A DNA stretch of 64,000 bases from Ascaphus truei (taxonomy: Eukaryota > Chordata > Amphibia > Anura > Ascaphidae), in contig CM071568.1 in NCBI GenBank assembly GCA_036426205.1, positions 214,315,245 through 214,379,244 of the forward strand, given 5' to 3'. Position 1 is the stretch's first letter, and each line of letters begins with the position of its first letter. Positions 35,175 through 46,796 of the stretch are shown here, in pieces. The position numbers and the translations under genes are program-made. The notes below the pieces were generated by a model, which made no database searches, was not told where the DNA came from, and saw only the letters and a list, made by a program, of their open reading frames with translations.

Positions 35175-36530
35175 CTGATGAAACTAACTTGCAACATGCG
35201 TAAGGTTAACTCCCTGGATTGCCTGGTTTCACGTTTTACGCTCTAGTCTGTGCTTACATAACAGCCCGGCTATTTGCTGCTCAAGCGCCATACACCTCTC
35301 TATGGACGCTCAACTGACGTAAATCTACAAAGATGAGACGGAGCATGCACAGTGCCGGTTGCAGAGGAGGACTTTCCACATGCCGTTCTGGCATCTCTGG
35401 CTGAGCTCGATCAGCAAGCTGACTACAGCAACGGTCGCAGATAAAGACCGTGCTGGGCGGTTCCCAGTCCATGCATCATGTTTGCAATAATTCTGTAAGT
35501 GTACTTTTAACTGCGCAATACAACTTTAAAAAAAAAAAGAGTATTACACTGCTGTATATTCTGCTCCTCATTTTAGGAGTTTCCACTACTTCATCTTGAT
35601 CCACAAAGACCACCTGTCAATTTTTATCCACTCGGACCCATCAAATAGTGAAAATTCACTTATTAGTGTGTATTATTATTACACTTAATTTAACTCACGA
35701 TAAGAACATCTACACATTGCTGTAACTTTTTTTCTCCCTTTTTCTTTTTTACGCTTAGGTTCTTTTTGAACCATTTATACTTCAGGGATCCTGTGAGGAC
35801 CCTGGACTTTTAGCTGCATTAAGATAGGCACAGTTTAGTCTAGCATTGTTTAGTTTAAGTGATTGTGTTTACGCGCTGTTATATTTCTCTTGTATTCTGT
35901 CTTTTCCCACATACACTGTATTAAAAGCTGCACCTTCACTCTAACAATTATGGCCACTAAGTCTAATATATTCACTATGAGATCATCACACACTATCACA
36001 CTCAAACAAATATTTGATGAAGATGTTATAGATAATCATATAGTAGTGAAGGATGGAGATATTAGTGATTAATATATATTACAAAAGGATTGGTGGGGTA
36101 TTGCTACTCTTGAACAAAATGTATCAGTTAGAAGGATCCCAAGAGGGTCAAGACTTTTAAAGTCACCATTAGATCTTGATAATATTGAGTTTATTAACAA
36201 ATAGAATAGACTCTTAGATAATTGCTTGTTTGAGCTTTTGAGGCTGCTAACACACAGAAAAAAAAGCGTTAACAAACATAGAACTACAGATTAACAAAAT
36301 TGCAAGATAAATTGGAACCCTTTGAAGATCTTGAGGAGTATAAAGGACTTGAAGAAAACCCTAGATAGAAGATAAATACTTTAGGGAAAGAGGTAATTAT
36401 AGTTAAACAAAATATATGTAAACGCGCTAAGGATGACTATATTAATCAATGTCATAGAAATTGGAAAATTATCACAAGATACATTTGTTTTGTTTTTTTA
36501 AACTAAAAATAATACTTCTAGATCATCTTT
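35175..36530 (+). mobile_element. PLE 5' part: ribozyme remnant, leader, ORF start
   Basis: A weak hammerhead trace (CTGATGA at 35175-35181, then GCAACATGCGTA) is followed by a leader and a decayed ORF. ATG at 35950 opens MATKSNIFTMRSS. After a stop the frame continues with WWGIATLEQNVSVRRIPRGS and LDLDNIEFINK, then Lys/Glu-rich coil-like sequence to about 36480. I recognise this as the N-terminal region upstream of RT in PLE proteins. RT and endonuclease are absent. A 53-bp phrase at 35668 recurs at 36582. Confidence 0.62.
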
Positions 36531-36639
36531 TAATAGTAGAGAGATCAGACTATCTACAAGACGCACTATAATAATGTGCGTGTGTATTATTATTACACTT
36601 AATTTAACTCCGATAAGAATATCTACACATTCCACATCA

Positions 36640-37550
36640 AAACCTTTTTTTTTTAAATCTGTCATTAAAATGTATGGGATCTCCACTTATCATTTGCAAT
36701 TTACTACAGTTAGATTACTTTTATGTAATTTCTAAAAAATATTTTCAGTAATGTACTACACAAAATTAGTATTATCTTGACTGTATTCTAGTGTACACAT
36801 ACAAAAGCATTGCATGGCTGTCTAAAAAAAGTTTGTTGTGTTCTAAAGTACTTTGCCACTTGACCCTGATTGCACATGGTTTGTAATTCCAATCCTAAAC
36901 TATGGTACTTTTTTATTTAGGATTTGCGTATTACACTTGATTTCTCTTGGGTTTCAAGGGATCCTGGTGATAAAGTTCACAGAGTTTTCATGTATGCAGC
37001 AGAAAATCCATGTTTTTTTTTTTTACAGAAACTTGTAGGTATTGCAAAGGGAGCAGAATTTTTCACCCAGATCTGAGCCAACAAATTAGTAAAATCTCCA
37101 ATCTACTGTATAAGGACTACTTAGGCACATTATTTTTACAATGTTACACAGTAACAGATTCAAAATATGGGTTCATTATTTGATAAATGCCTGTGAGTTT
37201 AGTATTGTCATAATTTAGAATAATCTCCCAACTATTTAAAAAAGGGTCCACAAAATGCAGGCAGTTCCGATTGCATTCCTAATGAAGCACGTTATTCCTT
37301 ATTACACACAATCATAATTAAATTGCTATGTGCTTTAGTTGCTAAAATGAAAGTAAATTGTGGTAGCTATCTGTGTTAAAATGTTTATTTTTTTGCCCAA
37401 ATGTTGTTGCTAGTTGCTTATATAATAATCTCCTCTTTTAATCATATGACACATGTTAAAAATTAAACCTTTATTTCATTTACATGATTGAATACAGATT
37501 GCTTCCAACTATTCTTTGAACTTTAACCCCCAAATATATGAGACATAGCA
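36640..37550. other. No feature recognised
   Basis: AT-rich, apparently non-repetitive sequence. Confidence 0.35.
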
Positions 37551-37555
37551 TCAAC

Positions 37556-37670
37556 CAGGTGGCTCAATCAGTGGCTCAGCCATTCTGACTGAGCCACATG
37601 TGTGGAAGCAGGGTTATCCTGAAAACCGGACCGGTTGGTGGCTCTTGAGGACTGGACTTGGCCACCCCTG
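37556..37670. mobile_element. hAT MITE remnant
   Basis: It ends GACTTGGCCACCCCTG and contains GGTGGCTCAATCAGTGGCTC and CTGAAAACCGGACC, the same family as 21010-21235. The left terminus is lost. Confidence 0.7.
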
Positions 37671-37679
37671 ACCTAGTAT

Positions 37680-38314
37680 ATATTATAAATAACAAAAGAA
37701 CAAATGCTGTTTCTAAAATATTTTCTCCTAGGTTGCTTCCTTATTGAAAGCATAACGTGTTACTCCCCTACCCAAATACATTAACTATTTGGGTGGTTTA
37801 ATAATATATGTGATATGCTTGGACAAAGGGAAATGCAAAAAGAAGAAAATGCAGCAGTTCTTTTCATATGCTACTCAGGGAAGCAATCTCTTGCAGCCCC
37901 TACTGTTGGCGAACTTGCTATTTCTAGCAGCACCACTTATCCATAATAAAGGAAAAACAAAGATGCAGTGTGTTGTGCACTACACAGAATACTCACAATT
38001 GTAGCAAATTAAATGCTGTTAATAGCTAGTCTTTGACAAAAACAAATTGGCCCAGCTACTTACAAGTAAGTACTGACTCACAAACACTATGCTTATGTAC
38101 TGAATTCAGGGCAATGAAAAAGCACTATCACTTTATAATAAATACAGGATATAAAGACAGTACATTTTATATAAAAGGTATTTGCAGTCAGTACATATCT
38201 ATATAAGGTTCCTTCTTTTATTACTAAGTAATGACAACAAGTATAGTATTATTACCAATGACGGTAGTATGAGGGATGATGTTCTATTTATGACCAATAC
38301 CATCAATAATATAT
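37680..38314. other. No feature recognised
   Basis: AT-rich, apparently non-repetitive sequence up to the hAT target site. Confidence 0.35.
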
Positions 38315-38501
38315 GATGTTACCATGGGCGTCCGCAGGGGGGGGCAATGGGGGGCGCTTGCCCCCCCCTGGATCCTGGGCCGCCAACAGCGGGGAACAGA
38401 GGGCACTGGCGTGACAGGATTTAGCGCGCTCTTCTGCAAAAAAAAAAAACCTCCCTTGTCTCCTGATTGGCTGGGGCGTGTTGGCCCTCGCAAGCCCTAT
38501 C

Positions 38502-38749
38502 TCAGCGGTGCGCAAAACTGGGTTGCGCCAAATTATTTAGGGGGGGGGCGCAGCCTGTGCGGCGAAACCTGGGGGCAGAGCAGAGCAGAGCAGTGGCAGA
38601 AGCTCCGTGCTGCTGCTGCTGCTGTTGTTTCCCTGTGCTTGCAGAGGGGGCGGGGCGTCCCTCTGCACACAGACACAAGCTCTCCTCTTCCTACACCCAG
38701 TGTTCAGCAGCGTGGGGAACCGAGCATGCAGTACAGGTGTGTGTGTGTT

Positions 38750-38788
<39 letters not shown>

Positions 38789-39455
38789 GTGTGTGTGTGT
38801 GTGTATATATATATGTATAGTGATGTGTGTGTGTGTGTGTATATATATGTATAGTGATGTGTGTGTTTTGTGATTGAATGTGTGCTGTGATTGTGTGTGG
38901 TGTGGGGGGTGTTGTTTGTGTTGTGATTGATTGTGTGTGTTGTGTGGTGTGATATTAGTGTGTGTTGTGATATTAGTGTGTGGGGGGGTGTTGTGTGTGT
39001 TGTGATTGTGTGTGTGTGTATGGGTGTTGTGATTGAATGCAGCGTTGCACAAACTGGAGGGTGTACGCTCTCCCAAGCTTGGCGCTTGGGGAGACAAACA
39101 AAATTGACATTGAGGCATGCTCAGCTGCAGTCAATGCGCACAACCCCACACCCACACACAGCCACACACAAACACAGAAATAGCCCTGATCCATACCCCC
39201 CACTCGTGCTTGCAAAATTATGCAGGACACCCTGTGCTCATGCTTGGAGAGTTGGTGATGTCACCACTCTCGGCGGCAGCGTGGACGCAGCCCAATTTTG
39301 CAAGCGCGAGCTGTTGAAACATATTTGTATTTACATTGTATATCGTTTAATAAAGGGGGGGGTTCATGTGATTTTGATTACGTCAGGCAGGGGGGGCCCG
39401 AGAAATTAAATGGATGAAAAGGGGGGCTCGGCATAAAAAGTTTGCTCACCCCTGC
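38502..39455. mobile_element. Nested hAT-like pieces inside the outer element
   Basis: GCGGTGCGCAAAACTGGG at 38506 and CAGCGTTGCACAAACTGG at 39039 look like left ends of the CAGGGGTGCGCAAAC family. AAAGTTTGCTCACCCCTG near 39452 is a right end. Target octamers could not be matched, so the pairing of ends is unclear. Confidence 0.5.
38738..39030. repeat. TG-rich and TATG microsatellite block
   Basis: TG tracts alternate with TATATATGTATAGTGATG units, of which there are at least two near-identical copies. Confidence 0.85.
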
Positions 39456-39557
39456 AGTCTATCTGACCTTGCATAGCGAGGCCCGCCCAGTACATGGAGT
39501 ACTGCTCCATGCCACTCTCGCTTCCCCCTTGTCCCCCTGCTCTGATTCCCCCCCCCC

Positions 39558-39645
39558 NNNNNNNNNNNNNNNNNNNNNNNNNNNNNNNNNNNNNNNNNNN
39601 NNNNNNNNNNNNNNNNNNNNNNNNNNNNNNNNNNNNNNNNNNNNN
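39558..39645. other. Assembly gap, 88 N
   Basis: 88 undetermined bases lie between a poly-C tract and a GA minisatellite. Open frames crossing it are meaningless. Confidence 0.99.
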
Positions 39646-39875
39646 GTCTGAGAGGGGGAGAGTCTGAGAGGGGGAGAGTCTGAGAGGGAGAGGGAGAGTC
39701 TGAGAGGGGGAGGGAGAGTCTGAGAGGGAGAGGGAGAGTCTGAGAGGGAGAGGGAGAGTCTGAGAGGGAGAGTGAGAGGGAGAGAGTCTGAGAGGGGGAG
39801 AGTCTGAGAGGGGGAGAGTCTGAGAGGGAGAGTCTGAGAGGGGGAGAGTCTGAGAGGGGGAGGGAGAGTCTGAGG
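39646..39875. repeat. Polypurine minisatellite
   Basis: Units of GTCTGAGAGGGGGAGA, about 16 bp with length variants, repeat about 15 times directly after the gap. The true array is probably longer. Confidence 0.93.
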
Positions 39876-39919
39876 GAGGGTGTGTGTTTGTGTCTGTCTG
39901 TGAATGAATACAGACACCA

Positions 39920-40020
39920 ACCCACAGTCAGTCAGTCACCCACCCAAGTGTCAGTCACACACGAGTCAGTCAGTCAGTCAAAGTGTCAGTCACCCACCCC
40001 GTCACCCACACACCCCCACA
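39920..40020. repeat. Short (GTCA)n and CACCCA repeats
   Basis: GTCAGTCAGTCAGTCA tracts are mixed with CACCCACC. They lie inside the outer hAT element. Confidence 0.75.
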
Positions 40021-40099
40021 ACCACTCTCTCTCTCTGTCTAGTTAACATTATGCCCCCCCTTGAAAACATTTCTGCGGACGCCCATGGATGTTACTGAA

Positions 40100-40900
40100 A
40101 AAATAAATCGCTTTATCCTTTAAACTAATACAAATTCTGGAAAACAAGTAATAAACCTGTGCAAATATATAAAATCGAATTGTGCTTAAAAATAAATATA
40201 TCTAAACTACGCTAGAAAAATGCCATATTCTAAACAATACAAATATTTTCAATGAACAGATTGAACAGATCTTACAATATGGATTATTAAGAAGCTTCTA
40301 GCTTTCTATACAGAGAACATTTTTAAAAAAATGACACAGAGGTGTAAGTTTCTGTGATTAAGGGTTTGACACGTCAAGAAACATCAAAAGAAAGAGACTG
40401 CACACGACAGATGTAGCAAAACTTACAGTACTGTCAAGAAAAAGTCTGCGGCGATCGCGTTGCGGAGGGTCCATGTTAACGCATGGAACCCCCTGCAGCA
40501 CTAACCCTTCGGCGTTGCGACTGTGTGTGGCAGCGCCACTGAAGACAGTTAGTATATTCAAAAACATAAATGTCTTAACACAGCACGGATAAATACTGTG
40601 CATATATTGTAATACACAGCATAAAATAGAAAGTAACAGAACAGATATAAATACATACTATATGTTATGTAAATTGAGCCTCTTTTCCATAATATATTAT
40701 ATATGTGTAGAAACGTTGGGGTACGCTAGGAGTTTCTTAGTAAATCCTGGTCCCTGCAGGGAGGTAAGGGTCACTTCCTCTTACAGGCCCTAAGGTAACC
40801 AATTCCAAGTAACGTTTTCCATGTTACTTATTTCATGTTGTGAATGATCTAGATGGTGATGGGCTGGTTCATGCTTTCAGAAGGCACTGGAGAGGTCAAC
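40100..40900. other. No feature recognised
   Basis: AT-rich with a GC-richer island near 40440-40550. Nothing assignable. Confidence 0.35.
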
Positions 40901-40909
40901 CCTTTAGGG

Positions 40910-41221
40910 CCGGGGTGCACATACTGGGGGGCTCAAAATGGTCTGCAGGGGGCATGGTGCTTACAGAGGTCCTGTGCTCTTCCCCAAAGCATTTAAATGA
41001 AATGCCGGTGGAGTGTGCAAGGCCTCTGTATGCCACTTACATTGACTCCAGCGGCTTCTGGCGACGCATCGTCATGGCAACGCAACGTCAAATGACGCCG
41101 CGGCGTCACATGATATTGTGACGTCAGAAAATGTCAAAGAAAAGGTAAGGGGGGGAGGGGTTGTGAGCAGGGGCACAGAGCAGGCAGGGGGGGCGCAGAC
41201 GAAAACGTTTGTACACCCTTG
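40910..41221. mobile_element. hAT MITE with perfect 8-bp target duplication
   Basis: CTTTAGGG lies at 40902-40909 and 41222-41229. The termini CCGGGGTGCACATACTGG and GTTTGTACACCCTTG are imperfect inverted repeats. Inside are CATTTAAATGAAATG and several GACGTCA/TGACGCC motifs. Same family as 41994-42291. Confidence 0.9.
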
Positions 41222-41229
41222 CTTTAGGG

Positions 41230-41985
41230 GAAGACCTTCTCTTTTCCTGCCCAGCAACAGGGGTTAGGAGAAGGGTTATAAATATTTGGACTTGGATCTC
41301 TTCCTCAGATCTTAAGTGGACCCGTAGTGAGGGTATCTCCAGGGCTCCTAGACCTGTAATAGGGGTAAGCAACATTTCTAATTTTCCAAGTTATGGCATG
41401 TCTCACAGACAGTACACTAAACCAGTAGCCTGCCACAGTAAAAAGTGGGTTCTTCATATAGGGGCTCATTGAGGAGACCTGGAAGTGTTGCTGAGAAATT
41501 GCAGGAAAATGGTTCTGTTTTTAGCAGCAGGGGAAAGGCTTGAAAAAGAGCTACTCTGCCTACAAGCCTCATGGTTGAGGAAACCTGAGTGTATGTGTCT
41601 GCATGTAACAAGAACAGATCTTTGTAACCTGAAAACGGTTCTGTTGCTATCCTTATTCGGACTGTCAATAAAAACCAAGACATTTCCTTGCAACATTTTC
41701 CTTTTCTTGCTCAACACACCAGCCTGCATGAGGTTCCAGCACCATGAGATGCAAGGTGTCTGCTGAGCCTCACCTGCACACACAAGCAAAGCTCACTTTA
41801 GGAGACAGTGAAACACTTTGGTGTGGCCCCTCTTCACCTACCATTATTATTATAGTCTGGTCACACTGGGTGCTTTTCTGAAGATTGCAGAAAATTATAT
41901 ATCTCGGCCATAGTACACCAGAGGAATACAATTAATTTCTTAAGCATTTCTTTAACAAAGCATAACTCTGTGTTTTCCAAACCTC
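41230..41985. other. No feature recognised
   Basis: Mixed sequence between two hAT MITEs with short open frames on both strands and no domains. Confidence 0.35.
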
Positions 41986-41993
41986 TACTAAGG

Positions 41994-42291
41994 CATGGCT
42001 GCGCAAACTGGGGGCCGAGCCCCATATGGGGGGCGGGAGATTTGTCTGGGGGGGCAAGGGCGGTTGCAGAGGTCCCACGCTCTTCCCCCAGGCATTTAAA
42101 TTAAATGTCGGGGGATCGTGTGAGGCCTCTGCCATAATAAAACTTACTGGGACTCAGACGTTGTGACGCGTCTCCATGGCAAAGCAGCATCAAATGACGC
42201 TGAGGGGTCATCTGACGTCACAGGCATCAAATGACACCGTGGGTCACGTAACCTGATGTCGCGTGACCCCGGAAAAAGTTGCGATCCCCTG
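41994..42291. mobile_element. hAT MITE with perfect 8-bp target duplication
   Basis: TACTAAGG lies at 41986-41993 and 42292-42299. The termini are CATGGCTGCGCAAACTGG and AGTTGCGATCCCCTG. The interior matches the 40910 copy (AGAGGTCC-CGCTCTTCCCC, CATTTAAATTAAATG, repeated AAATGACGC). Confidence 0.9.
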
Positions 42292-42299
42292 TACTAAGG

Positions 42300-43183
42300 G
42301 GACCCAGCCAGTTCTTTTTGGGAGTATTAAAGCTTAAGGGCATTCTTCAGTTTGTTAATTCCTCAGTCATTGTCAAAACATTGGTTGGACATGGGGTTTC
42401 ATGAAGAGGAAAAATGGAATAGATTGCTGCTTTAAATTGTATCTTCTAGCTATTAACAGAGCGTTGCAAGTTCATACACAAATGGAGTCATTAGCAGAAA
42501 ATAATACAGGATATGTGTATGTATGTATATCTTTATATAGCGCCGAAAGTGTACTCAGCGCTTCATCAAAGACAACACAGTACAGGGAATTACAGGGAAT
42601 TATAAAAAATACAATAAATGCAGCAAATTCAGACAATAGGAAATTAAAGGGAATCCTAGCCCCAAAGAGGACAGAGGGAGAGGGAGAGAGAGAGCTTTTT
42701 GTTGAGGTGTACTATAGCAGTCCTTGGGAAAGAGGTGTGTAAATAGTAGTGCGGTGTATGGCATAGGAAGAGGGGAGGAGAAAAGTTTACAAAGGAGTTA
42801 GAAAACAGCAAACAGAAAAAGCAATAGGGAGGCATAATGGATGCAGGGAGAGAGGTAGGAGGAGAGAGATCCCAAGTATTGGAGGATAAGAAGACGAGGA
42901 GTTGAAAGAGAATGTGTATAATCAGGCCTAGGAGGGAAGTATAGCACTGAAGATTAAGCAGAAGCTTAGACACTGAGTCTATAGATGTGTACAAGTTGTC
43001 AGAGCATTTAGAAATTCAAGTTCTCACAGTTGCTGGGATGTTGTTGAAGTGCAGAGTCGAATTCTTCTTGTATTCTTCATCTTCATATTCTTCAAGTTGA
43101 CTTCCAATATTACTCCATAGACACTTCATATGTGACACTTAAAATGTTAGTCACTGTCCTAAACCAATATATATATATATATA
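42300..43183. other. No gene; possible short interspersed repeat
   Basis: The phrase TATAGCGCCGAAAGTGTACT followed by CAGCGCTTCATCAAAGACA near 42537 resembles a common amphibian dispersed repeat. I cannot give its class or right edge. An AT tract closes the interval. Confidence 0.35.
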
Positions 43184-43973
43184 TGTAACGGTGTTTGCCG
43201 GGGCCAATCTCATATTGCCCCCCCCTATGTGGACACTGACCCGAGTTACATGAAGTGTAGTGTGGTGCACCTGCTGGCTTACAGAATCCCTGAGTCTCCC
43301 GCGACGATGTGGGGGATGGCATAAGGACTGGCTTAAGAGGTAGTTATACTCACTCATGGTACAGCGCCTCCATCTCTTCCAGACCCCCAGCGTAGTAGGG
43401 AGGAGTCTCTGAAAGAGAACCTCTATGTGCACCTTCTTCCCAAGTGACTCCACAATCAGGACAGAAGCGATCTCTTTCTTTGGCATCCTTTATTATCACC
43501 AGACATGGACACCCGCCCATCATAGCGGCCGGTCTTCAAGCCGCTCATCTCAGGTTGCCAACCCAAAGGAAGTCCCTGGAAACCACTCCTAGTCAGGGCC
43601 CTAGAAGCTGTCCTTGCTTTTCCCTTACTCCCTGATGGAGTAAGAGGAATAGCCTGCCCACAACTCTCCCTTAAGGGAGGGCCACAAAAGCTGCCAAAGC
43701 CTTGACAGTTTGCTGTGTCAGACCAGTCTCACTCAGGGGGGTGAGACAACTAACTAAATACAGGATGTGCTGCATATTAAATAGATTCAGTAGGCACCAC
43801 CTCTATGTCACTGTAAGTGGACACAGAGCCTGATGTCACTTCCTTCACTAGATATTACACAGCACAGGAGTGTGAGGGCAAACCTCATGATTACTCCTTG
43901 CAAACCTGCCCTTAACAGGGATTATTGCACAGGAGGAGAAAGGCATGTAACCCCAAAACTACACAGGGCTACA
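43184..43973 (-). mobile_element. Solo LTR, Gypsy-like
   Basis: On the minus strand it runs from TGTAGCCCTGTG (43973) to CACCGTTACA (43184), about 790 bp, with AT tracts on both sides that mask the duplication. An AATAAA lies on the minus strand at 43494-43489, and the shared GGAGGCGCTGTACCATG block is near 43370. No coding sequence is attached. Confidence 0.78.
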
Positions 43974-44169
43974 TATATATATATATATATATATAGTGTG
44001 AGAGGGGGATGAGAGAGTTTTTTTGGGGGGGTAAGTGACTTTGTTTTGGGCGAGTGGTTTTTTTTTTAGAATTTGTCGAGCCGTGTGTGTGTGTGTGTGT
44101 CTATATATATATATATATATAGTGAATAAATGAGAACAAGGCACTCCGTCAGGTAGATATTGGTGGGTG

Positions 44170-45240
44170 CAAATCCTTGAGGGTGAGTGAGTCGTGAGTT
44201 AAGTGTGAGTGGGAGGCCAGGCGGGGGTGGAGTGTGTTGGAGTGTGTTGCGGTGCGTAAGTGTGTGTGAGTGTCTGTGAGTTGTATGTAAGTGTGCTGGG
44301 CAGTGCAGTGTGAGTCAATGACGGAGGTTGTCCTTGAGTGTACAGGTGGTGTGCTGTGCAGTGTGTCCGTGGGTGCAGTTGTGAAGCCAATGAGCAGTGT
44401 GTGTGCAGTGGCAGTGTGTGTGCAGTGTGGTCAGTGTGTGCAGACCTGTTGTGAGCAATGAGGAGTGTGTGTGCTACAGTTGTAACATTTCGTTGTGTGC
44501 AGTTGTTTCGTGTGTGAAGTGTGAGCAATGAGCAGTGTGTGTGCAGTGTGTCAGTGTGTGCAGCATTGTTGTCAGTTCTGTGTGCAGGTGAGCATGAGCA
44601 GTGTGTGTGCAGTGTGGCAGGTGTGCTGCAGTGTGTTACAATGAGCAGTGTGTTTGCAGTGGGTCAGTTTGTTGTGGCAAGTGTGAGACAATGAGCAGTG
44701 TGTTTGCAGTGTGCAGTGTGTGTGCAGTGGGTCCAATGAGCAGTGGGTGGTGCAGTGTGTCAGTGTGTGCAGTGTGAGCAATGAGCACGTGTGTGTGCAG
44801 TGTGCAGTGTGTGTGCAGGCCCCCCTGTGTCCAATGAGCGTTGTGTGGCATGTTTGCAGTGGGGTGCAGGTGTAAGTGTGTTGCAGTGTGAGCAAATGAG
44901 CCGTGTGTGTGCAAGTGTGCGTGTGCAGTGTGTGTGGAGCGTGGCCAGTGGAGCAGAGCAGTTGGATGCAGTGTGCAGGGTGTGTGCAGTGTGCAGTGTG
45001 GCAGTGTGAGCAATGAGCAGTGTTGTGTGCCAGGGCAGTGAGTGCTGGTGTACAGTGTGGAAAGTGTTGCCCCCCCCCCCAAAAAAAAAAAAATTGAAAA
45101 AAAAATTTTTGTTTTAAAATTTTTTTTTTTTTTTTTTCTGGGTTTTAAAAACGGGGGATGAGCACGGGGTAAAACAGCGTTATAACCCCGAATCGCGTCG
45201 TTACTCACGAGGCGCGTCTCTCCTATAACGGGGTGCTTGT
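44170..45240. repeat. GTGTGCAGTG minisatellite and right end of a MITE
   Basis: Irregular GTGTGTGCAGTG and GAGCAATGAGCAGTG units fill 44200-45060. A T-rich block follows, then GTTATAAC and ATAACGGGGTGCTTG near 45178-45235. These recall the termini and inner repeats of the element at 29200-30024. Its left terminus was not found. Confidence 0.65.
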
Positions 45241-45582
45241 ATATATAGACTGCATTACAATTCATGGGAATTTATGCCATCTGTGTCTACACGCTAAGCA
45301 TTGCAGCCTATTAAATCCTAATCATTATAATCTAAAGATCAGCCACCCGTCAGCAAGGCATGAACACAGGCTGGGAAGGCAAAAGCCACACGGGCTTGTC
45401 AGAGGTGAGGAGCGGACTTTGCATTCAAGGATCTGCCAGTACTACTGGGAATTTTTTGATGAATAAAGTTGTGTAGGTTGGCCAGGCCAGGATATCATAT
45501 ATATGATAGATAATATATATAATTATGTTATATCCTATACTTATATCAATATATAATTAATTAGATATATATATATACTACC

Positions 45583-45739
45583 TAGTGTTTTGATCAAACA
45601 CCAAAAAATCTACTCGCCACACAAAAAAATCTACTCGCCACCTAGTACCAAACGTGTGCTGCTTGGGCCAATATTTACTCGCCCGGGGGTTAAATCCACT
45701 CGCCCGGGGCGAGCAAATTTATAGGTTTGTCGAACACTG
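45583..45739 (-). mobile_element. Small hAT-like MITE
   Basis: Minus-strand copy of the element at 62901-63052, starting CAGTGTTCGACAAACC at 45739. Flanks are AT-rich. It carries the GGCGAGT motif several times. Confidence 0.7.
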
Positions 45740-45965
45740 TATATATATATATATATATTTATATATATAAAAAATATATATATATAGCGTGTGTATTTTT
45801 TATTTAGAACTAGTGTTCGTAAATATAAATGATCAGTGTAACACATTGTGGTAACCTATATAATTAAACACCCGCGCTGCGTCAAAGACATTTTTGGGTT
45901 GATACACAGCAACTTAATTCTGCGCTAACACTAATAACGCCTAGGCAGTGACTTCAGGTGGAATA

Positions 45966-46354
45966 GGACATTTGGTCACGCCCGTTTGGCCGCGACCAAA
46001 TGTCGGCCAGGTGTTTGGCCGCAGATGGACCCTCTGCCGCAGCCGATCCGCCGCCGGCTGCTTCTAAGGTAAATATGTGATATGGGTGGGGATTAATTGA
46101 AGGGGTTTTAGCGGTTAGGGTAGGGGGTTAATTGAAGGGGTTTTATTGTAAGGGCTTAAGGTAGGGGGTTTAAGGGGTTAACGTTTTAAGGGAGGGGGTA
46201 GTGTTAGTGAAAGGTGTTAAGATTAGGGGGTTTTAGGATAAAGGTTAAGGTTAGGTAATTACCCTAATGGCAAAGCAGCCGGCGGCTTAGCATCCCGCCA
46301 GCGGGGTGAGTTGCGGCTAAGCGCCGGCGGTCATTTGGTCGCGGGGGAATGTCC
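45966..46354. mobile_element. MITE with TA flanks and telomere-like interior
   Basis: The ends GGACATT and AATGTCC are flanked by TA (45964-45965 and 46355-46356). Subterminal GGTC-CGC and GCGGCCAAA/TTTGGTCGCG motifs and a shared GCCGGCGGC block near both ends support inverted termini. The middle, 46080-46260, is rich in GGGGTTAA, GGTTAGGG and AAGGTTAAGGTTAG. Confidence 0.6.
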
Positions 46355-46796
46355 TAGACCGACCTCAGGACTATGACATGTTTGATAGGCATTGACAACT
46401 CTCTCATTATTGTTTTATTATGATTGAGACCTGCTATATATAGACAAGAAGTTGGCAGATAAAAGGTTAATCTTGATGAGCCCCTTTTCCCCCCAACCTC
46501 TTCCTCTGGAGAGGTCACTTGTCAAACTTTCTCAAATGAAATCTGAGACAAGCAAATGTATCCACAAGAGGTGTTCTTGTTGGCTGTAAAATGAAATAAG
46601 AATTAACAACTTCAGACGTCTCCGGGGAGGGGGTTTCCACAGGGGAGAGGGGAGGCATGGATATTAATTCCAGGGACCAGCTCATTTTATTGAGAGACCT
46701 CTGAGGGAAGCAGGGGAGCAGCATGGAGCCATTTTACATATGGAGAGACTATCTGGACCTGAACCCGCTGGTGAGGATGCTGGCCAGAGAGGCAGA

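Larger units (their letters stand above)
38323..40087. mobile_element. hAT nonautonomous element with perfect 8-bp target duplication
   Basis: GATGTTAC flanks both ends (38315-38322 and 40088-40095). The termini CATGGGCGTCCGCAG and CTGCGGACGCCCATG are perfect 15-bp inverted repeats. Next to each terminus lies a G-run or C-run block (GGGGGGCAATGGG and ATGCCCCCCCTTG). The interior holds TG tracts, pieces of a second hAT family, a GA minisatellite and an 88-base gap. No transposase is visible. Confidence 0.88.

Noticed and set aside
39442..39925. Open frames through the N gap
   Set aside because: They contain undetermined residues and GA minisatellite only.
44199..45265. Thr/His-rich open frames up to 209 codons
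   Set aside because: Composition product of the GTGTGCAGTG minisatellite.
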